Source: Undibacterium piscinae
Lineage (GTDB): Bacteria > Pseudomonadota > Gammaproteobacteria > Burkholderiales > Burkholderiaceae_D
Assembly (NCBI GenBank): GCA_003970805.2
Contig: CP051152.1
Span: 1,240,001-1,304,000 of the forward strand
DNA length: 64,000 nucleotides
Direction: 5' to 3'
The notes beneath the pieces were generated by a model that worked only from the letters and a program-made list of their open reading frames with translations, had not been told where the DNA came from and did no database searches. A program made the position numbers and the translations under genes. This document shows, piece by piece, positions 22,786 to 35,482 of this stretch (the stretch's first letter is position 1; every line of letters starts with the position of its first letter).

Positions 22786-24303
22786 ATGACCATCATCAAG
22801 CAAGACGATCTGATCGAATCCATCGCCGCCGCACTGCAATACATCAGCTACTACCATCCGGCTGACTATATCGCCCATCTGGCACGCGCTTATCAGTCTG
22901 AACAAAGTCCGGCCGCCAAAGATGCGATTGCGCAAATTTTGACGAACTCGCGTATGTGCGCCGAAGGAAAACGTCCGATTTGCCAGGATACCGGCATCGT
23001 CAACGTGTTCCTGAAAGTCGGTATGGGCGTTCGCTTTGAAGGCTTTAGCGGTTCCATCATCGATGCCGTCAACGAAGGCGTGCGTCAAGGCTATAACAAT
23101 CCGGATAATGTGTTGCGCGCCTCTATCGTGGCCGATCCTTTGTTTGACCGCAAAAACACCAAGGACAACACCCCTGCGGTAGTGCACATGGAATTGGTAC
23201 CAGGCAATACCGTCGACGTAAGAATCGCGGCCAAAGGCGGCGGATCCGAAAACAAGACTAAATTTGTCATGCTCAACCCCTCTGATTCATTGATAGACTG
23301 GGTCATGAAAACCGTACCTACCATGGGTGCCGGCTGGTGTCCGCCTGGCATGCTCGGTATCGGTATCGGCGGTACTGCAGAAAAAGCCATGCTGATGGCA
23401 AAAGAATCGTTGATGGAAGACATCGACATGTACGAGCTGAAATTGCGCGGCCCGCAAAACAAGACTGAAGAGCTGCGCATAGAATTGTGCGACAAGATCA
23501 ATGCGCTCGGCATAGGTGCACAAGGCCTGGGTGGCTTGACTACCGTACTCGACGTCAAGATCAATATGTACCCTACCCACGCCGCTTCCAAGCCGGTTGC
23601 CATGATCCCTAACTGCGCAGCGACCCGTCACGGTCATTTTGTGCTCGACGGTTCAGGCCCGGTGTATATGGATCCGCCGGCGCTGTCTAGCTGGCCGGAC
23701 GTGCACTGGGTTGCCGACACCGAAAAATCCAAGCGCATCGACCTCAACACATTGACCAAAGAAGAAGTCGCCTCCTGGAAACCAGGCCAGACTTTGCTGC
23801 TGAACGGCAAAATGCTGACCGGTCGCGATGCCGCCCACAAGCGTATCCAGGACATGCTGGCCAAGGGCGAAACCCTGCCGGTAGATTTCACCAATCGCGT
23901 GATTTACTACGTAGGTCCGGTTGATCCCGTACGTGACGAAGCGGTTGGCCCGGCCGGCCCGACTACCGCAACCCGCATGGACAAATTCACCGACATGATG
24001 CTGGAAAAAACCGGTTTGATTTCCATGATAGGCAAGGCCGAGCGCGGCCCGGTTGCCATAGAATCGATCAAGAAACACGGTTCTGCGTATCTGATGGCAG
24101 TGGGTGGCGCCGCTTACCTGGTATCAAAAGCGATCAAGACCGCCACGGTAGTGGGCTTTGCCGATCTGGGCATGGAAGCGATCTACGAATTTGACGTCGT
24201 CGATATGCCAGTAACGGTAGCGGTCGATTCCAACGGCACTTCGGTCCACAATACCGGCCCGAAAGAGTGGCAAGCCAAGATAGGCATTATTCCTGTTGCC
24301 TGA
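22786..24303 (+). CDS. Fumarate hydratase, class I (4Fe-4S)
   Basis: Interconverts fumarate and malate in the TCA cycle using an oxygen-sensitive 4Fe-4S cluster. It has 505 residues with N-terminal alpha (RPICQDTGIVNVFLKVG) and C-terminal beta (GPTTATRMDKFTDMMLEKTG) domains fused as in the FumA/FumB type. Conserved cysteines are Cys in RPICQDTG, in PNCAATRHG and in the GAGWCPPG segment. Its stop overlaps the start of murI by a few bases. Confidence 0.95.
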   Translation: MTIIKQDDLIESIAAALQYISYYHPADYIAHLARAYQSEQSPAAKDAIAQILTNSRMCAEGKRPICQDTGIVNVFLKVGMGVRFEGFSGSIIDAVNEGVRQGYNNPDNVLRASIVADPLFDRKNTKDNTPAVVHMELVPGNTVDVRIAAKGGGSENKTKFVMLNPSDSLIDWVMKTVPTMGAGWCPPGMLGIGIGGTAEKAMLMAKESLMEDIDMYELKLRGPQNKTEELRIELCDKINALGIGAQGLGGLTTVLDVKINMYPTHAASKPVAMIPNCAATRHGHFVLDGSGPVYMDPPALSSWPDVHWVADTEKSKRIDLNTLTKEEVASWKPGQTLLLNGKMLTGRDAAHKRIQDMLAKGETLPVDFTNRVIYYVGPVDPVRDEAVGPAGPTTATRMDKFTDMMLEKTGLISMIGKAERGPVAIESIKKHGSAYLMAVGGAAYLVSKAIKTATVVGFADLGMEAIYEFDVVDMPVTVAVDSNGTSVHNTGPKEWQAKIGIIPVA

Positions 24304-25177
24304 TTTGCCTGCCATCAACACCTTCGCTGAAATAGCCAAGGCCAGCCACTCCGACCGCGCGGTCGGAGTGTTTGATTCCGGCGTCGGCGGCCTGTCGGTG
24401 CTACTGCATATCCGCCGGCACCTGCCGGGCGAACAGTTAATCTATTTTGCCGATTCCGGCTTTGCACCCTACGGGGAAAAATCGGATGAGGTGTTGATAG
24501 AACGCAGTCTGGCGGTCGCCGCATTTCTGCTGACGCATCAGATCAAGGCCATGGTCATCGCCTGCAATACCGCTACCGCAGCGGCGGTGGCAACCTTACG
24601 CCTGCGCTATCCGGAATTGATCATCATAGGCATGGAGCCGGGCTTAAAGCCTGCGGCATTGCACAGCCTATCGAAAGTGGTCGGCGTATTGGCCACCAAG
24701 AGCACCCTGCAAAGCCAAAAATTTAACCAGTTACGCGATCAGCTTAGCCTGGAAACCAAGGTCAACTTTATCTCGCAAGCCTGCATAGGCCTGGTCAACC
24801 AAATCGAAAAAGCCGAGCTGCATTCTGCCGAGACCCTGCAACTGGTGCGCCGCTATGTCGCGCCGCTACTGGCGCAAGGCGCCGACACGCTAGTCTTGGG
24901 CTGCACCCACTACCCGTTTATCGCCCATCTGATACGTCAGGTTGTGGCAGAAAACCAGCCAAACGCCAAGCCCGACGCAATACGACTAATCGATACCGGC
25001 GAAGCGGTGGCACGGCGCCTGCACAAACTACTAGAGCAGCAAGACTTGCTAAGCGGCAGAGCCGACACCCCAATCCTGCTGGCCTGCACTACCGGCAGTC
25101 CAGGCAGTCTGGAACATGCGCTACAACACATGCTGGCCTTGCGCGCCGACCAGTATCAGGTCAGCGCCCTGGTATAA
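24296..25177 (+). CDS. murI: Glutamate racemase
   Basis: Supplies D-glutamate for peptidoglycan. It has about 293 residues. The core starts GVFDSGVGGLSVL, and both catalytic cysteines are present (VIACNTATAAAV and LGCTHYPF). No ATG lies upstream of the conserved start, so a TTG at 24296 (overlapping the fumarase stop) or at 24305 must be used; the TTG at 24296 is my choice. The overlap suggests coupling to fumarase. Confidence 0.92.
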   Translation: MPDLPAINTFAEIAKASHSDRAVGVFDSGVGGLSVLLHIRRHLPGEQLIYFADSGFAPYGEKSDEVLIERSLAVAAFLLTHQIKAMVIACNTATAAAVATLRLRYPELIIIGMEPGLKPAALHSLSKVVGVLATKSTLQSQKFNQLRDQLSLETKVNFISQACIGLVNQIEKAELHSAETLQLVRRYVAPLLAQGADTLVLGCTHYPFIAHLIRQVVAENQPNAKPDAIRLIDTGEAVARRLHKLLEQQDLLSGRADTPILLACTTGSPGSLEHALQHMLALRADQYQVSALV

Positions 25178-25245
25178 AACGAGCGCCAGCGCGTCCGTCA
25201 CCCCCTATCAATTTTAACTAGTGCCTAGCCGGAGACGCCTATCTC

Positions 25246-25995
25246 ATGCGGGTTTGCGGGCAGATGCCGCCAGCGGGCGCGTGGAATATGCGCGCTGCGC
25301 TTATTAGTTTTGCCGAAACCAGTGCCGAGCCTATCGCTGAGGTCGATATCAGCGCTACCAAAAACCCCGACTGGAAGCGCTACCGCGTCATGCTCAAGGG
25401 GCTCGATGCGTTTGATCAACATCACGCTCTGGCACCGCAAGCCGAGCCGCAGTTCATCCTCAAGCCACGCACCGCGGCGGCCACGTTGAACGGAGTTACT
25501 TTACGCCTGGCCAGTGATGAACAAAACTTGCCTATCGCTCTGGCAGAAAATGGCAGATTCTCTTTACCACGCGATGCGCAGGCCGAGAAAGACAATGCAG
25601 AACTGATGATCAATCGCAAGAAGGAATTGTTCCGCTGGTGGCCCTATGTACGCAGTCCACAGTTAGCCGCCAACCAAAGGCGACTCGGTGATTTGCGGCT
25701 GGAATGCGAGATGTTTTGGGCGATACATTACGATGACCTACCTTTCCTGGCGCGCAATTTTGTGCGGGCTCTGGGCGGCCCCTGCAAATCGAAAAAAGTC
25801 GTTCTCAGCTATCCGGCTGATTTTACCGATTTGCGCAGCGCCACCCTGATACAAGGTCAACGCCGGCTTGAGGTCATGATGGAAAAACCCGAGAAATCGG
25901 ACAGAAAACCAGCCAGCTTTTCACCGCCCTTGTTCGATACCAGTTTTAGTGACGATGCCATCATAGAATTGAACTACGAAGCGGTGGGGCAGTAA
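25246..25995 (+). CDS. Uncharacterised protein, paralogue of the one at 58783-59559
   Basis: Not a family I can name. It has 249 residues. Residues 46-235 align over their length with the protein at 58783-59559: shared blocks YRVM..GLDAF..HH, RRLGDLRLECE (11 identical) and SDDAIIELNYE against PDDALVEFEF. The paralogue has a clear signal peptide; here the N-terminus (MRVCGQMPPAGAWNMRAALI) looks like a damaged one. ATG at 25246 has GGAG 11 nt upstream. It follows murI by 68 nt. Possibly a periplasmic protein, or a copy beginning to decay. Confidence 0.7.
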   Translation: MRVCGQMPPAGAWNMRAALISFAETSAEPIAEVDISATKNPDWKRYRVMLKGLDAFDQHHALAPQAEPQFILKPRTAAATLNGVTLRLASDEQNLPIALAENGRFSLPRDAQAEKDNAELMINRKKELFRWWPYVRSPQLAANQRRLGDLRLECEMFWAIHYDDLPFLARNFVRALGGPCKSKKVVLSYPADFTDLRSATLIQGQRRLEVMMEKPEKSDRKPASFSPPLFDTSFSDDAIIELNYEAVGQ

Positions 25996-27030
25996 GATAC
26001 CTATCAGTAAGATCAGTGACTATCAGGTGCACTCTGTTAAACGTGAACGAAGCAGTCAGAGTTGCATAAGCCGGATCATCTTCCGGGTGCACTCTGTTAA
26101 TCACGTGAAACATACGACAGCACCTCAGTCTCTCTACGTTGAGCATACGCTCCCGAATAAATACCATCATCTAAAGCGCGCTGCGGCACGCGCACTATAC
26201 TATTGAGCGCGACTCACGACAAGTCATTAAGGCCATCACCTGCAAAGGAAAATAGTCCGAGGTTCATCCGAAACCCGGGAATCAGCCGCATCTGGTTTTC
26301 ACGAAGTCAACATAGAGGAAAACCCGAGTTGCATGAATTAGCTGAATAAATACGCTTAGTGATTGATTGCGATGCACGCTGGTTTTCAAGCGTGCGGCAC
26401 GCGCACTCATACTTTCTTTGGCAGGCATTTCACTACGCGGACAATAATCACGAACACGACGGAAAGGCCATCGCCTATCGACATATCACCGAATTGTGTC
26501 TCAGGTCCGATGCCTGTTGAGGACTTTGTGCGCATCTTGATTTTCTGAAAATTCACGAAGTCAGCGGGAGCCGTAAAAGACCGCATTGATGTGGTCTATC
26601 CGCGATTCCAGAGTGGCGATACTAGCTTAGCCTCGATGTTGATTTACCACGCTCTCTCCTGACACTAATCGGTGACAATCGTGCGCGGCACCGGCATTCT
26701 CATACATTGCGCCGCTTTGAGCATGGCAACTTTCAGCTACGCTTGGACAAATCCATAGTGCGAACACGATGATCGCCTTAAGCGCCAGCTCGGCTATCGA
26801 CAGTATCATCCCGACCTCGCGCCGGCAGCATCGAAATCAGGGGCCGGTGATGCTTGGAAACGCTCACCATCTGCGATTCATCCTGTAGCAACGACCGTTG
26901 ACGTTGGCCGGTTTGTAGCGCACCCAGCAGCGATAAGCCTGATCTTCAAAAGCATATTCCGGCGCTTCCGCACGTATCATCGCTGCGATCGATAGTCCAG
27001 ATCATCGGCTGAGCATAGATCGCTTGCGCG
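25996..27030. other. Gene-free 1-kb stretch with diverged direct repeats
   Basis: No convincing gene on either strand. A 15-bp block GGTGCACTCTGTTAA occurs at 26026-26040 and exactly 60 bp later at 26086-26100. Further imperfect repeats, GCGGCAC(GC)GCACT...ATACT followed about 60 bp on by GAACACGAYG..GCCATCGCC-like sequence, occur around 26180-26240, 26390-26475 and 26685-26780. Short open frames (26363-26548 plus, 26627-26809 minus) look random. Probably decayed repetitive or former mobile DNA. Confidence 0.55.
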
Positions 27031-29142
27031 TCAACAGTAGCGGTGCCATGTCTTTAGCGAGTGAACGCATATCTGGTGCCAGCTTACGCGTATAAGCGGA
27101 AATGCAGCGCAACCTTCAACCGCGTCGACCACGGCTTCAGCCTGAATCCGGTTTTCCAGCATCAGGCGGCTGATGGTCTGGTATTGCGCCAGCATTAGTG
27201 TTTCCAGCTCCGATTTATCGGTTGCCGGCATATCCGCACTATTCCCGACGGCGCGACTCAGATTATGTGAGACCCAGCCACGGTTAGAGATCAGGTCGAT
27301 CACCTCGCCGCGCACGCTCAGAGCGACACGTTCGTCAATGCGTTCGGGATCTAGCAAGGAGCGCCCTACCCCGGCATAGCCAAGCTGCCAATTGGCCAGA
27401 TCAGCGATGGTGGGGAGGATGTCGACATGACTGCCGATGCGGTCATCCACCCCGGGAGTAATACCTGGGCCGACTATCAACAAGGGGATATGGTAAAGAT
27501 TCGGTATGTGCTGTTTATAATCGCCCACGCCACTGACATGGTCGCCGGTGATGATGAAAATAGTGTTGTCGTAATAGCCGGCTTTTTTGGCGGCAGCCAT
27601 CATTTCTGCAATCGCCCAATCAGCGTAGTACATAGAATTGAGAAATTTATTCAGTTCGCTAGTCTCAGGGAATTTACGCCAGCGCTGCTCCGGCACCATA
27701 AACGGTGCATGTGTGGTGGAAGTAAAAATGTAGCCGAGAAAGGGTTGCTGAGCTTGATGCGCCTGGCTAAACAGACTGTTGGCTTGTTGCAGGGTATTGT
27801 GATCCCAGGTACCCCACACCAAGTCCGGTTTCTGCTGAGGGTGCAGTTCAGGCATATCTTCCGCGCCCAGATACGTAGAGAAGCCGGCGCGTGCAGCGAT
27901 AGAATTGAAGCGGAACGAGACTCTATGGTCGCTCTGCAAAAATATCGTACTGTAGTGTTGCGATTGCGCCATCTCGCCCATAAAACTCTGGCGGTTTTGC
28001 TCTATCCCCTCCCCCAGAAACAGCATGCCAGGCAAGGTCGGCAGACTGGCGAGTATCGCTTCGGCGGCGACAATAGAGCGCTGCCCATTGGCAAAAAAGC
28101 GTGTGTACAGGCGTCCTTGCTTTGCCAGCGCATCAAAATTTGGGGTAGCCCCGATAGCTGGCAACTCCAGGTGCTGCCGGATAGAATCGATATGTTGCGC
28201 ACCCCAACTCTCAAGCACTAACACCACCACATTCGGTTTCTTCGCACTGCTGGCAGCAAGCCCGCCGGCCGACGATTTCAACGTCCGATACAGCGGATAA
28301 GCGGGGTCTTGAAATGTCGCATGCGCTCCCGCCAGTGACTGCTGAGTGCGCGCGATGGCTTGCTCCTGCGGCATAAATTCGCGCACCGGCGGCGTATTAT
28401 CGACCAGTGCATGACTGACCGCGAAGGCGCCATTGAGAGTCAGGTAAGCCTGTGCGGCAGAATTGGAAAAGAAAGCATCCGAGACACTGATAGGCTTATT
28501 GGTCCAGCCACCGCGGCCACTGACGACAAATAACAGCAACACCAGTACCAGACCGGCTACCCGTATCAACGCACGCTTAGGAGCCGCCGGCGTGATATGC
28601 ACCACGCGATGCCACAACAGTGCACCAAGCGCAGCGCAGATGGCAAACAACAATAGCAGCGACGAATAACTGTGCCATGCCATGATCAGCAAGGGTGCGA
28701 TATCCGCGCGTATGGTGCTGATTTCGGCCCCGACATGGCGCCCCACTTCGCCAAAGTAGATGATATCGCCGATCAACATCAGCACCAGCAACAATAACGA
28801 TACATAAATGACCCAGCACCAAAACCGTTGCCAGTAGACGTGATGCGCCCAGCCAAAAGGCAGCAACATGAACAGACTGGGTAGCAATATGCTGAAGGTA
28901 ATCATCGACAAATCAAAACGCAAACCCACCCAGAATGCCATCAGCACCTCCGGCGTACTCAGATTCTTGAAACTATCAAAGTAAATCAGGTACAACGCAA
29001 AGCGCGCCAGTAAAAACGGCAGCAAACAAGCGATTGCGATCAGCGCCAGGCGGGCATAAACATTGCGACGCTGAAACCGTATGATTTTTTGCAATAAGAC
29101 GAAGGCGAAACTACGAGTTTCAAGCTGGGAGTGTAGGGTCAT
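27031..29142 (-). CDS. LTA synthase-like inner-membrane sulfatase/phosphoglycerol transferase family protein
   Basis: A 703-residue protein with about five N-terminal transmembrane helices (residues 30-215) and an extracytoplasmic sulfatase-fold domain from about residue 300. The metal/catalytic region KPNVVVLVLESWGAQHID, a Ser/Thr candidate nucleophile in ANGQRSIVAAEAILASLP, HAPFMVP and the metal ligands in FIITGDHVSG are visible. Proteins of this type transfer phosphoglycerol or phosphoethanolamine to envelope glycans; the real substrate here is unknown. The last 25 residues are unlike the rest and may be a frameshifted end. It is flanked by gene-free DNA on both sides. Confidence 0.85.
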   Translation of the reverse strand: MTLHSQLETRSFAFVLLQKIIRFQRRNVYARLALIAIACLLPFLLARFALYLIYFDSFKNLSTPEVLMAFWVGLRFDLSMITFSILLPSLFMLLPFGWAHHVYWQRFWCWVIYVSLLLLVLMLIGDIIYFGEVGRHVGAEISTIRADIAPLLIMAWHSYSSLLLLFAICAALGALLWHRVVHITPAAPKRALIRVAGLVLVLLLFVVSGRGGWTNKPISVSDAFFSNSAAQAYLTLNGAFAVSHALVDNTPPVREFMPQEQAIARTQQSLAGAHATFQDPAYPLYRTLKSSAGGLAASSAKKPNVVVLVLESWGAQHIDSIRQHLELPAIGATPNFDALAKQGRLYTRFFANGQRSIVAAEAILASLPTLPGMLFLGEGIEQNRQSFMGEMAQSQHYSTIFLQSDHRVSFRFNSIAARAGFSTYLGAEDMPELHPQQKPDLVWGTWDHNTLQQANSLFSQAHQAQQPFLGYIFTSTTHAPFMVPEQRWRKFPETSELNKFLNSMYYADWAIAEMMAAAKKAGYYDNTIFIITGDHVSGVGDYKQHIPNLYHIPLLIVGPGITPGVDDRIGSHVDILPTIADLANWQLGYAGVGRSLLDPERIDERVALSVRGEVIDLISNRGWVSHNLSRAVGNSADMPATDKSELETLMLAQYQTISRLMLENRIQAEAVVDAVEGCAAFPLIRVSWHQICVHSLKTWHRYC

Positions 29143-29384
29143 TACTTACGATTCAAAAAAATACGAACGGGCGGACATGGCGCAGGAAGCGGTACGAGTA
29201 CCCGTGTAAGGCGCATACAGCCTCATCATTGCGAAGGCATATCAAAAGCGCCCGGGAGCGTCTAAAAATCTCATTGATGGAGGTGCACCTGCCCTGAGAC
29301 GCAAGCCCCATGCGGCACCCAGGCTAACTTGGCTGGAAAGCCGCATGCAGACTGCGCTCTGGCGGTGGGTACATTACAAAATTT

Positions 29385-29435
29385 CTACTACTATCTCTAC
29401 TACTATCTACTACCATCTACTACCATCTACTACCA
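29385..29435. repeat. CTACTAYCAT microsatellite-like tandem repeat
   Basis: About five degenerate 10-bp units (CTACTATCTC, CTACTACTAT, CTACTACCAT, CTACTACCAT, CTACTACCAA) in the 408-bp spacer between the aminotransferase and the sulfatase-like gene. No reading frame of note crosses it. Confidence 0.8.
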
Positions 29436-29486
29436 AATTAGCGCACACACTATTCGGTCTGAGCCCGGCCATGCCCGCTCGGGCAC

Positions 29487-29537
29487 AGCCGGAATTTAGC
29501 CGAAACTCGGCCGAAATTCAGCCGAAATTCAGCCAAG
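29487..29537. repeat. GCCGAAATTCA tandem repeat
   Basis: Four to five imperfect 11-bp units (GCCGGAATTTA, GCCGAAACTCG, GCCGAAATTCA, GCCGAAATTCA, GCC) just downstream of the aminotransferase stop. Non-coding; probably slippage-derived. Confidence 0.8.
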
Positions 29538-29550
29538 AAGTTCGTCTGGC

Positions 29551-30744
29551 TTAAGCCAGCACCGCCGCCATTGCAGTGGCGGTCGCCTCTACGTTGCCGC
29601 TGTTCAAGCCAGCCACGCACATACGGCCGGAACGCACCAGATACACGCCGAACTCTTCTTTCAAACGGTCACACTGCTCTGCGGAGAGACCGGTATAGCT
29701 GAACATGCCGCGCTGGGTCAGGAAATAGCTAAAGTCACGGCCAGGCAACTTGGCGCTCAAGACATCGTGCAGTTTTTTACGCATAGCCTGAATCCGCTCG
29801 CGCATGGCAACCACTTCGGCTTCCCACTGGGCGCGCAATTCCGGATCAGTCAGCACGCGTGCCACGATCTGGCCGCCATGCAGAGGCGGATTGGAATAAT
29901 TGCGACGGATATTCGCCTTCATCTGGCCCAACACATTCACCGCTTGCGCCGCATCCGGGCACACCACGCTCAAGGCACCGCAACGCTCGCCGTACAGGCT
30001 CATGCTCTTGGAGAAAGAATTGGCGACAAAGAAGCTCAGGCCGGAATCGCCCAGCAAACGGATCGCATACGCGTCTTCCACGATGCCATCACCATAGCCC
30101 TGATACGCGATATCAAGGAAAGGGATCAGCTCACGCTCTTGCAGCACAGGTACCAGAGCTTGCCATTGCGCCTGAGTCAGATCGACACCGGTAGGATTGT
30201 GGCAGCAAGCATGCAACAGCACGATGCTGTGTTTCTCCGCTTGCTGCAAAGCCGCCAGCATCGCTTCAAAACGCAGGCCACCGGTAGCGGCATCGTAGTA
30301 AGGATAGGTTTTCACCGTGATGCCCGAGCCTTCAAAGACGGCGCGGTGGTTATCCCAGGTCGGGTCGCTGATCAGCATGGTGCTTTCCGGGAAATAGCGT
30401 TTGATAAAATCGCCACCGACTTTTAAGCCACCGCTGGAACCGACGGTTTGCAAAGTCACCACACGGCCAGCCTTAACTGCGGCATGATCCGCACCGAACA
30501 ACAAATGCTGAACTGCAGTACGGAAATTGGCCGCACCTTCCATAGGCAAATAAGGACGGGCGCCGGCTTCGGCCACCACTTGCAACTCCGCTGCGCGTAC
30601 CGACGGCAGCATAGGGATTTTGCCCGCATCGTCAAAGTAAATCCCGATAGAGAGATTGATCTTGTTGGTGCGTGGATCCTTGCCAAAGGCTTCGTTCAAG
30701 GAAAGGATAGGATCGCCCGCGTAGGCTTCGACGTGTTGAAACAT
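29551..30744 (-). CDS. Aromatic amino acid/aspartate aminotransferase
   Basis: PLP-dependent class I aminotransferase of 397 residues. The PLP Lys lies in NSFSKSMSLYGERCG, substrate carboxylate Arg in YLVRSGRMCVAGLN, and the N-terminal part reads DPILSLNEAFGKDPRTNKIN, characteristic of the AspC/TyrB family. It probably transaminates tyrosine, phenylalanine and aspartate. TyrB and AspC cannot be separated by eye. GGAG precedes the ATG. Confidence 0.94.
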   Translation of the reverse strand: MFQHVEAYAGDPILSLNEAFGKDPRTNKINLSIGIYFDDAGKIPMLPSVRAAELQVVAEAGARPYLPMEGAANFRTAVQHLLFGADHAAVKAGRVVTLQTVGSSGGLKVGGDFIKRYFPESTMLISDPTWDNHRAVFEGSGITVKTYPYYDAATGGLRFEAMLAALQQAEKHSIVLLHACCHNPTGVDLTQAQWQALVPVLQERELIPFLDIAYQGYGDGIVEDAYAIRLLGDSGLSFFVANSFSKSMSLYGERCGALSVVCPDAAQAVNVLGQMKANIRRNYSNPPLHGGQIVARVLTDPELRAQWEAEVVAMRERIQAMRKKLHDVLSAKLPGRDFSYFLTQRGMFSYTGLSAEQCDRLKEEFGVYLVRSGRMCVAGLNSGNVEATATAMAAVLA

Positions 30745-30774
30745 GGTGAAAACTCCAGAGTAAGGAACGTATCG

Positions 30775-31750
30775 TCAAGTGGTGACTGCCCTGAATGCTG
30801 CGTAAAAACTCGCCTGCATCCGGTGCCTGGCGGATCGCCGAGAAAAGCCCAGCGTGAACCAGGGGAAGCTGATGCCACCCGCAGCGGCATTGGCATCTGT
30901 ACCAACATCGGCATCGGCTTTATCTCTACTACCGGCACGCTTATCGCGCAACAGATAGGTCGATAACAAAATCAAAAACGGTGCCAGCATCATCACCCTG
31001 ACCATCTTGGCGATGACCGCGGTATTGGCCGCTTCCTCGCTCACCGCGCGCCCTGCCGCCACCACTTGCGCCACTTCATGCAGGCTGGAACCGATCAAGA
31101 CCCCAAAGGCCTGCTCCGACAAAGGCAGCCATTGCCATTGCAGGTTTAGGCGGTACAGCACGGGGTAAGCAAACATCGCGATGCTGCCAAACACCACCAC
31201 CGTGGCAACTGCCACCGTGACCTTTTCCGGCTTGGCTTGCAATACCGGCTCAGTTGCCATCACCGCAGCGGCACCGCAGATGGAGCTGCCGGCACCGATC
31301 AGGATCACCGTCTCGCGATCAAGCTTGAACAGCTTCAAAACCCAGCAACAAGGCCAGCGCAAAAGTGGAACTAAGCATCAAGGCATCAATCAACACCCCG
31401 GCGATACCGACTTGCGCCACATCCTGAAACGTCAGGCGCAAGCCGTACAGCACGATGGCCAGACGCAGCAGCTTCTGTTTGGAAAACGCGACACCGGCAC
31501 CACATTGGCGTGCCACCCGGGGAAACACGGTATTACCTAACAAAATGCCCAATAAGATAGCGATAGTTAAGGTGCCCAAACCATGCTGCTGCAGATAATC
31601 AATTTGCCCCAGAGCGATGGAGAGCGCGGCCAGAGCTGCGCTGAGCAACAAGCCAGGCAATACATGCTGCACTGGCTCGATGCAGGAAAACCTGCTTGAG
31701 AGCAATGTAACTGGTGCGGCTGGACTTTTGGTAGAGAGCGAAAACATCAT
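30775..31750 (-). pseudogene. YeiH-family (UPF0324) putative sulfate exporter, frameshifted and truncated
   Basis: A membrane protein related to YeiH, in two frames. Frame one runs from ATG 31750 (MMFSLSTKSP) to a stop at 31319. The family continuation [20 protein letters not shown], then [19 protein letters not shown] resumes in another frame; one extra base near AAAA 31337-31340 explains it. The C-terminus also fails: after [10 protein letters not shown] the sequence becomes RRSARHRM and stops, so the last family helices are missing. It is divergent from the LysR gene at 31947, like E. coli yeiE-yeiH, so the regulator may have lost its target. Confidence 0.85.
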
Positions 31751-32849
31751 ATTTCCATTGATTACAGTGTAGATCCGCAGATTTACGGACCCGAATGCAG
31801 CTAGTCTACCCATCCTCAATAAAACAATAAAACGACTTGTTTATGTATAATCAAGCTGATATTTAGCTTGATTATATTTTCTTTAGCGCAATCTAAGTTT
31901 CTAGCTCCCACAGACACTCCTCATTGCCACACTCATTGCCACACCTATGCGCTTAAGCCTCAGACAATTACAGATTTTCCTCGCCGTATGCGACCACGGC
32001 AGCACTGCCGCAGCCGCCGGCAGCGTGGCCTTATCGCAATCGGCCACCAGCGCCGCCTTGAATGAACTAGAGCATTTGCTGAGCACTCAGCTATTCGACC
32101 GGGTCGGCAAACGCCTCGTGATCAACGATAACGGCCGACTGCTGCTGCCCCAGGCACGTCAGGTACTCGATGCCGCCGCAAGCATAGAGCAACAGTTCTC
32201 CGGCGCGGATGCGGCACTGGCGGTCAACCTGCGCCTGGCGGCCAGCACTACCATAGGGATTTATCATCTGCCGCAATTACTGGCCGGTTTTTCAGCCCAG
32301 GCGTTACAGGCCAAGCCACGCGTCTTGATCGCCAACACCAGCGATGTCGCCACGGCGGTAGCCAACTTCGCGGCCGATATCGGTTTTATCGAGGGGCCTT
32401 GCGATGAGCCTGACTTGCTGGTGGAACCGTGGATCACGGATGAATTGATCGTGGTCTGCGCACCCGGCCATGCGCTGCTGGCAACTCGCCCGAGTAGAAA
32501 AAAAACAGCGGAAAATTTGATAGACTTGCCCGCCTTAAGCGCATCGGCCTGGCTATTGCGCGAAGCCGGTTCCGGCACACGGGTGGCGGTAGAGCATGCA
32601 TTGCTGCCACATTTGCATACGCTCAATTGCGCCGCCGAGTTAAGCAACTCTGAAGCGATCAAACACGCCGCTGCCGCCGGACTGGGTCTGGCCTGCCTGT
32701 CACGCGTGGTGGTGGCAGACATGCTGGCACTGGGCACGCTGGTAGAACTGCACACCGCGCTGCCCCCGCTGCAACGTCACTTTTATCTGGTGCTAAGCAA
32801 ACACAAAATTCTCTCAAGCCGGCTAGCCCATTTTATGCAGTTTTGCCGT

Positions 32850-35000
<2,151 letters not shown>

Positions 35001-35396
35001 CTTAGATTTCTGCGTCTTTCCGTCTAAATTGCTTAAAAACCAAGGTTCATCACCAAAAAATCGCTTAGTTACTTATTACTATGAGGTATTATACTTTTAG
35101 CGTACTGCCCGTATCTCAAGATACTTTGTTTCCTAAAACCCTGTATGCTTACAGTGCTTTTCCAACTTTTTTAATACAATTTTATGTTTGTTTGTACAAT
35201 CACAACCCTTCATAATTCCATAGAACTGTCGTCATGAGTCTTTACGAAATAATTTAATTTCATTTTACTTTATTTTCTCAATTGTTACAAGAACGGTAAT
35301 ATTAGTATACATTCCTTTCCTTCGACAGAACAATCTCACATAGCGCCGATCCGCGCACTTCACATTTGCTTTTCTTCCCTAGATTTTATAGTGGCT
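35001..35396 (-). other. Relic rRNA internal spacer, 23S-proximal part
   Basis: AT-rich spacer between the degenerate tRNA-Ile and the 23S relic, about 400 bp. It contains no gene; the minus strand has the look of a betaproteobacterial 16S-23S spacer, with GTGCGCGGATCGGCGC at its start. Confidence 0.6.
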
Positions 35397-35458
35397 TTTA
35401 CTCACCAACGACCCCGCTTATCAAACACGGTGTCTAACCAGCCTGAGCTACGCCATAT
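35397..35458 (-). pseudogene. Degenerate tRNA-Ile(GAT)
   Basis: The minus strand reads TAGCTCAGGCTGGTTAGA, then ...TTTGATAAGCGGGGTCGTTGGT, recognisable as tRNA-Ile(GAT) of an rRNA spacer. The anticodon stem is broken (GTG...GCGG), the acceptor ends no longer pair and the T arm is eroded. Not a functional tRNA. Confidence 0.8.
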
Positions 35459-35482
35459 TTACAAGCTTAAATGTGGAACGGA

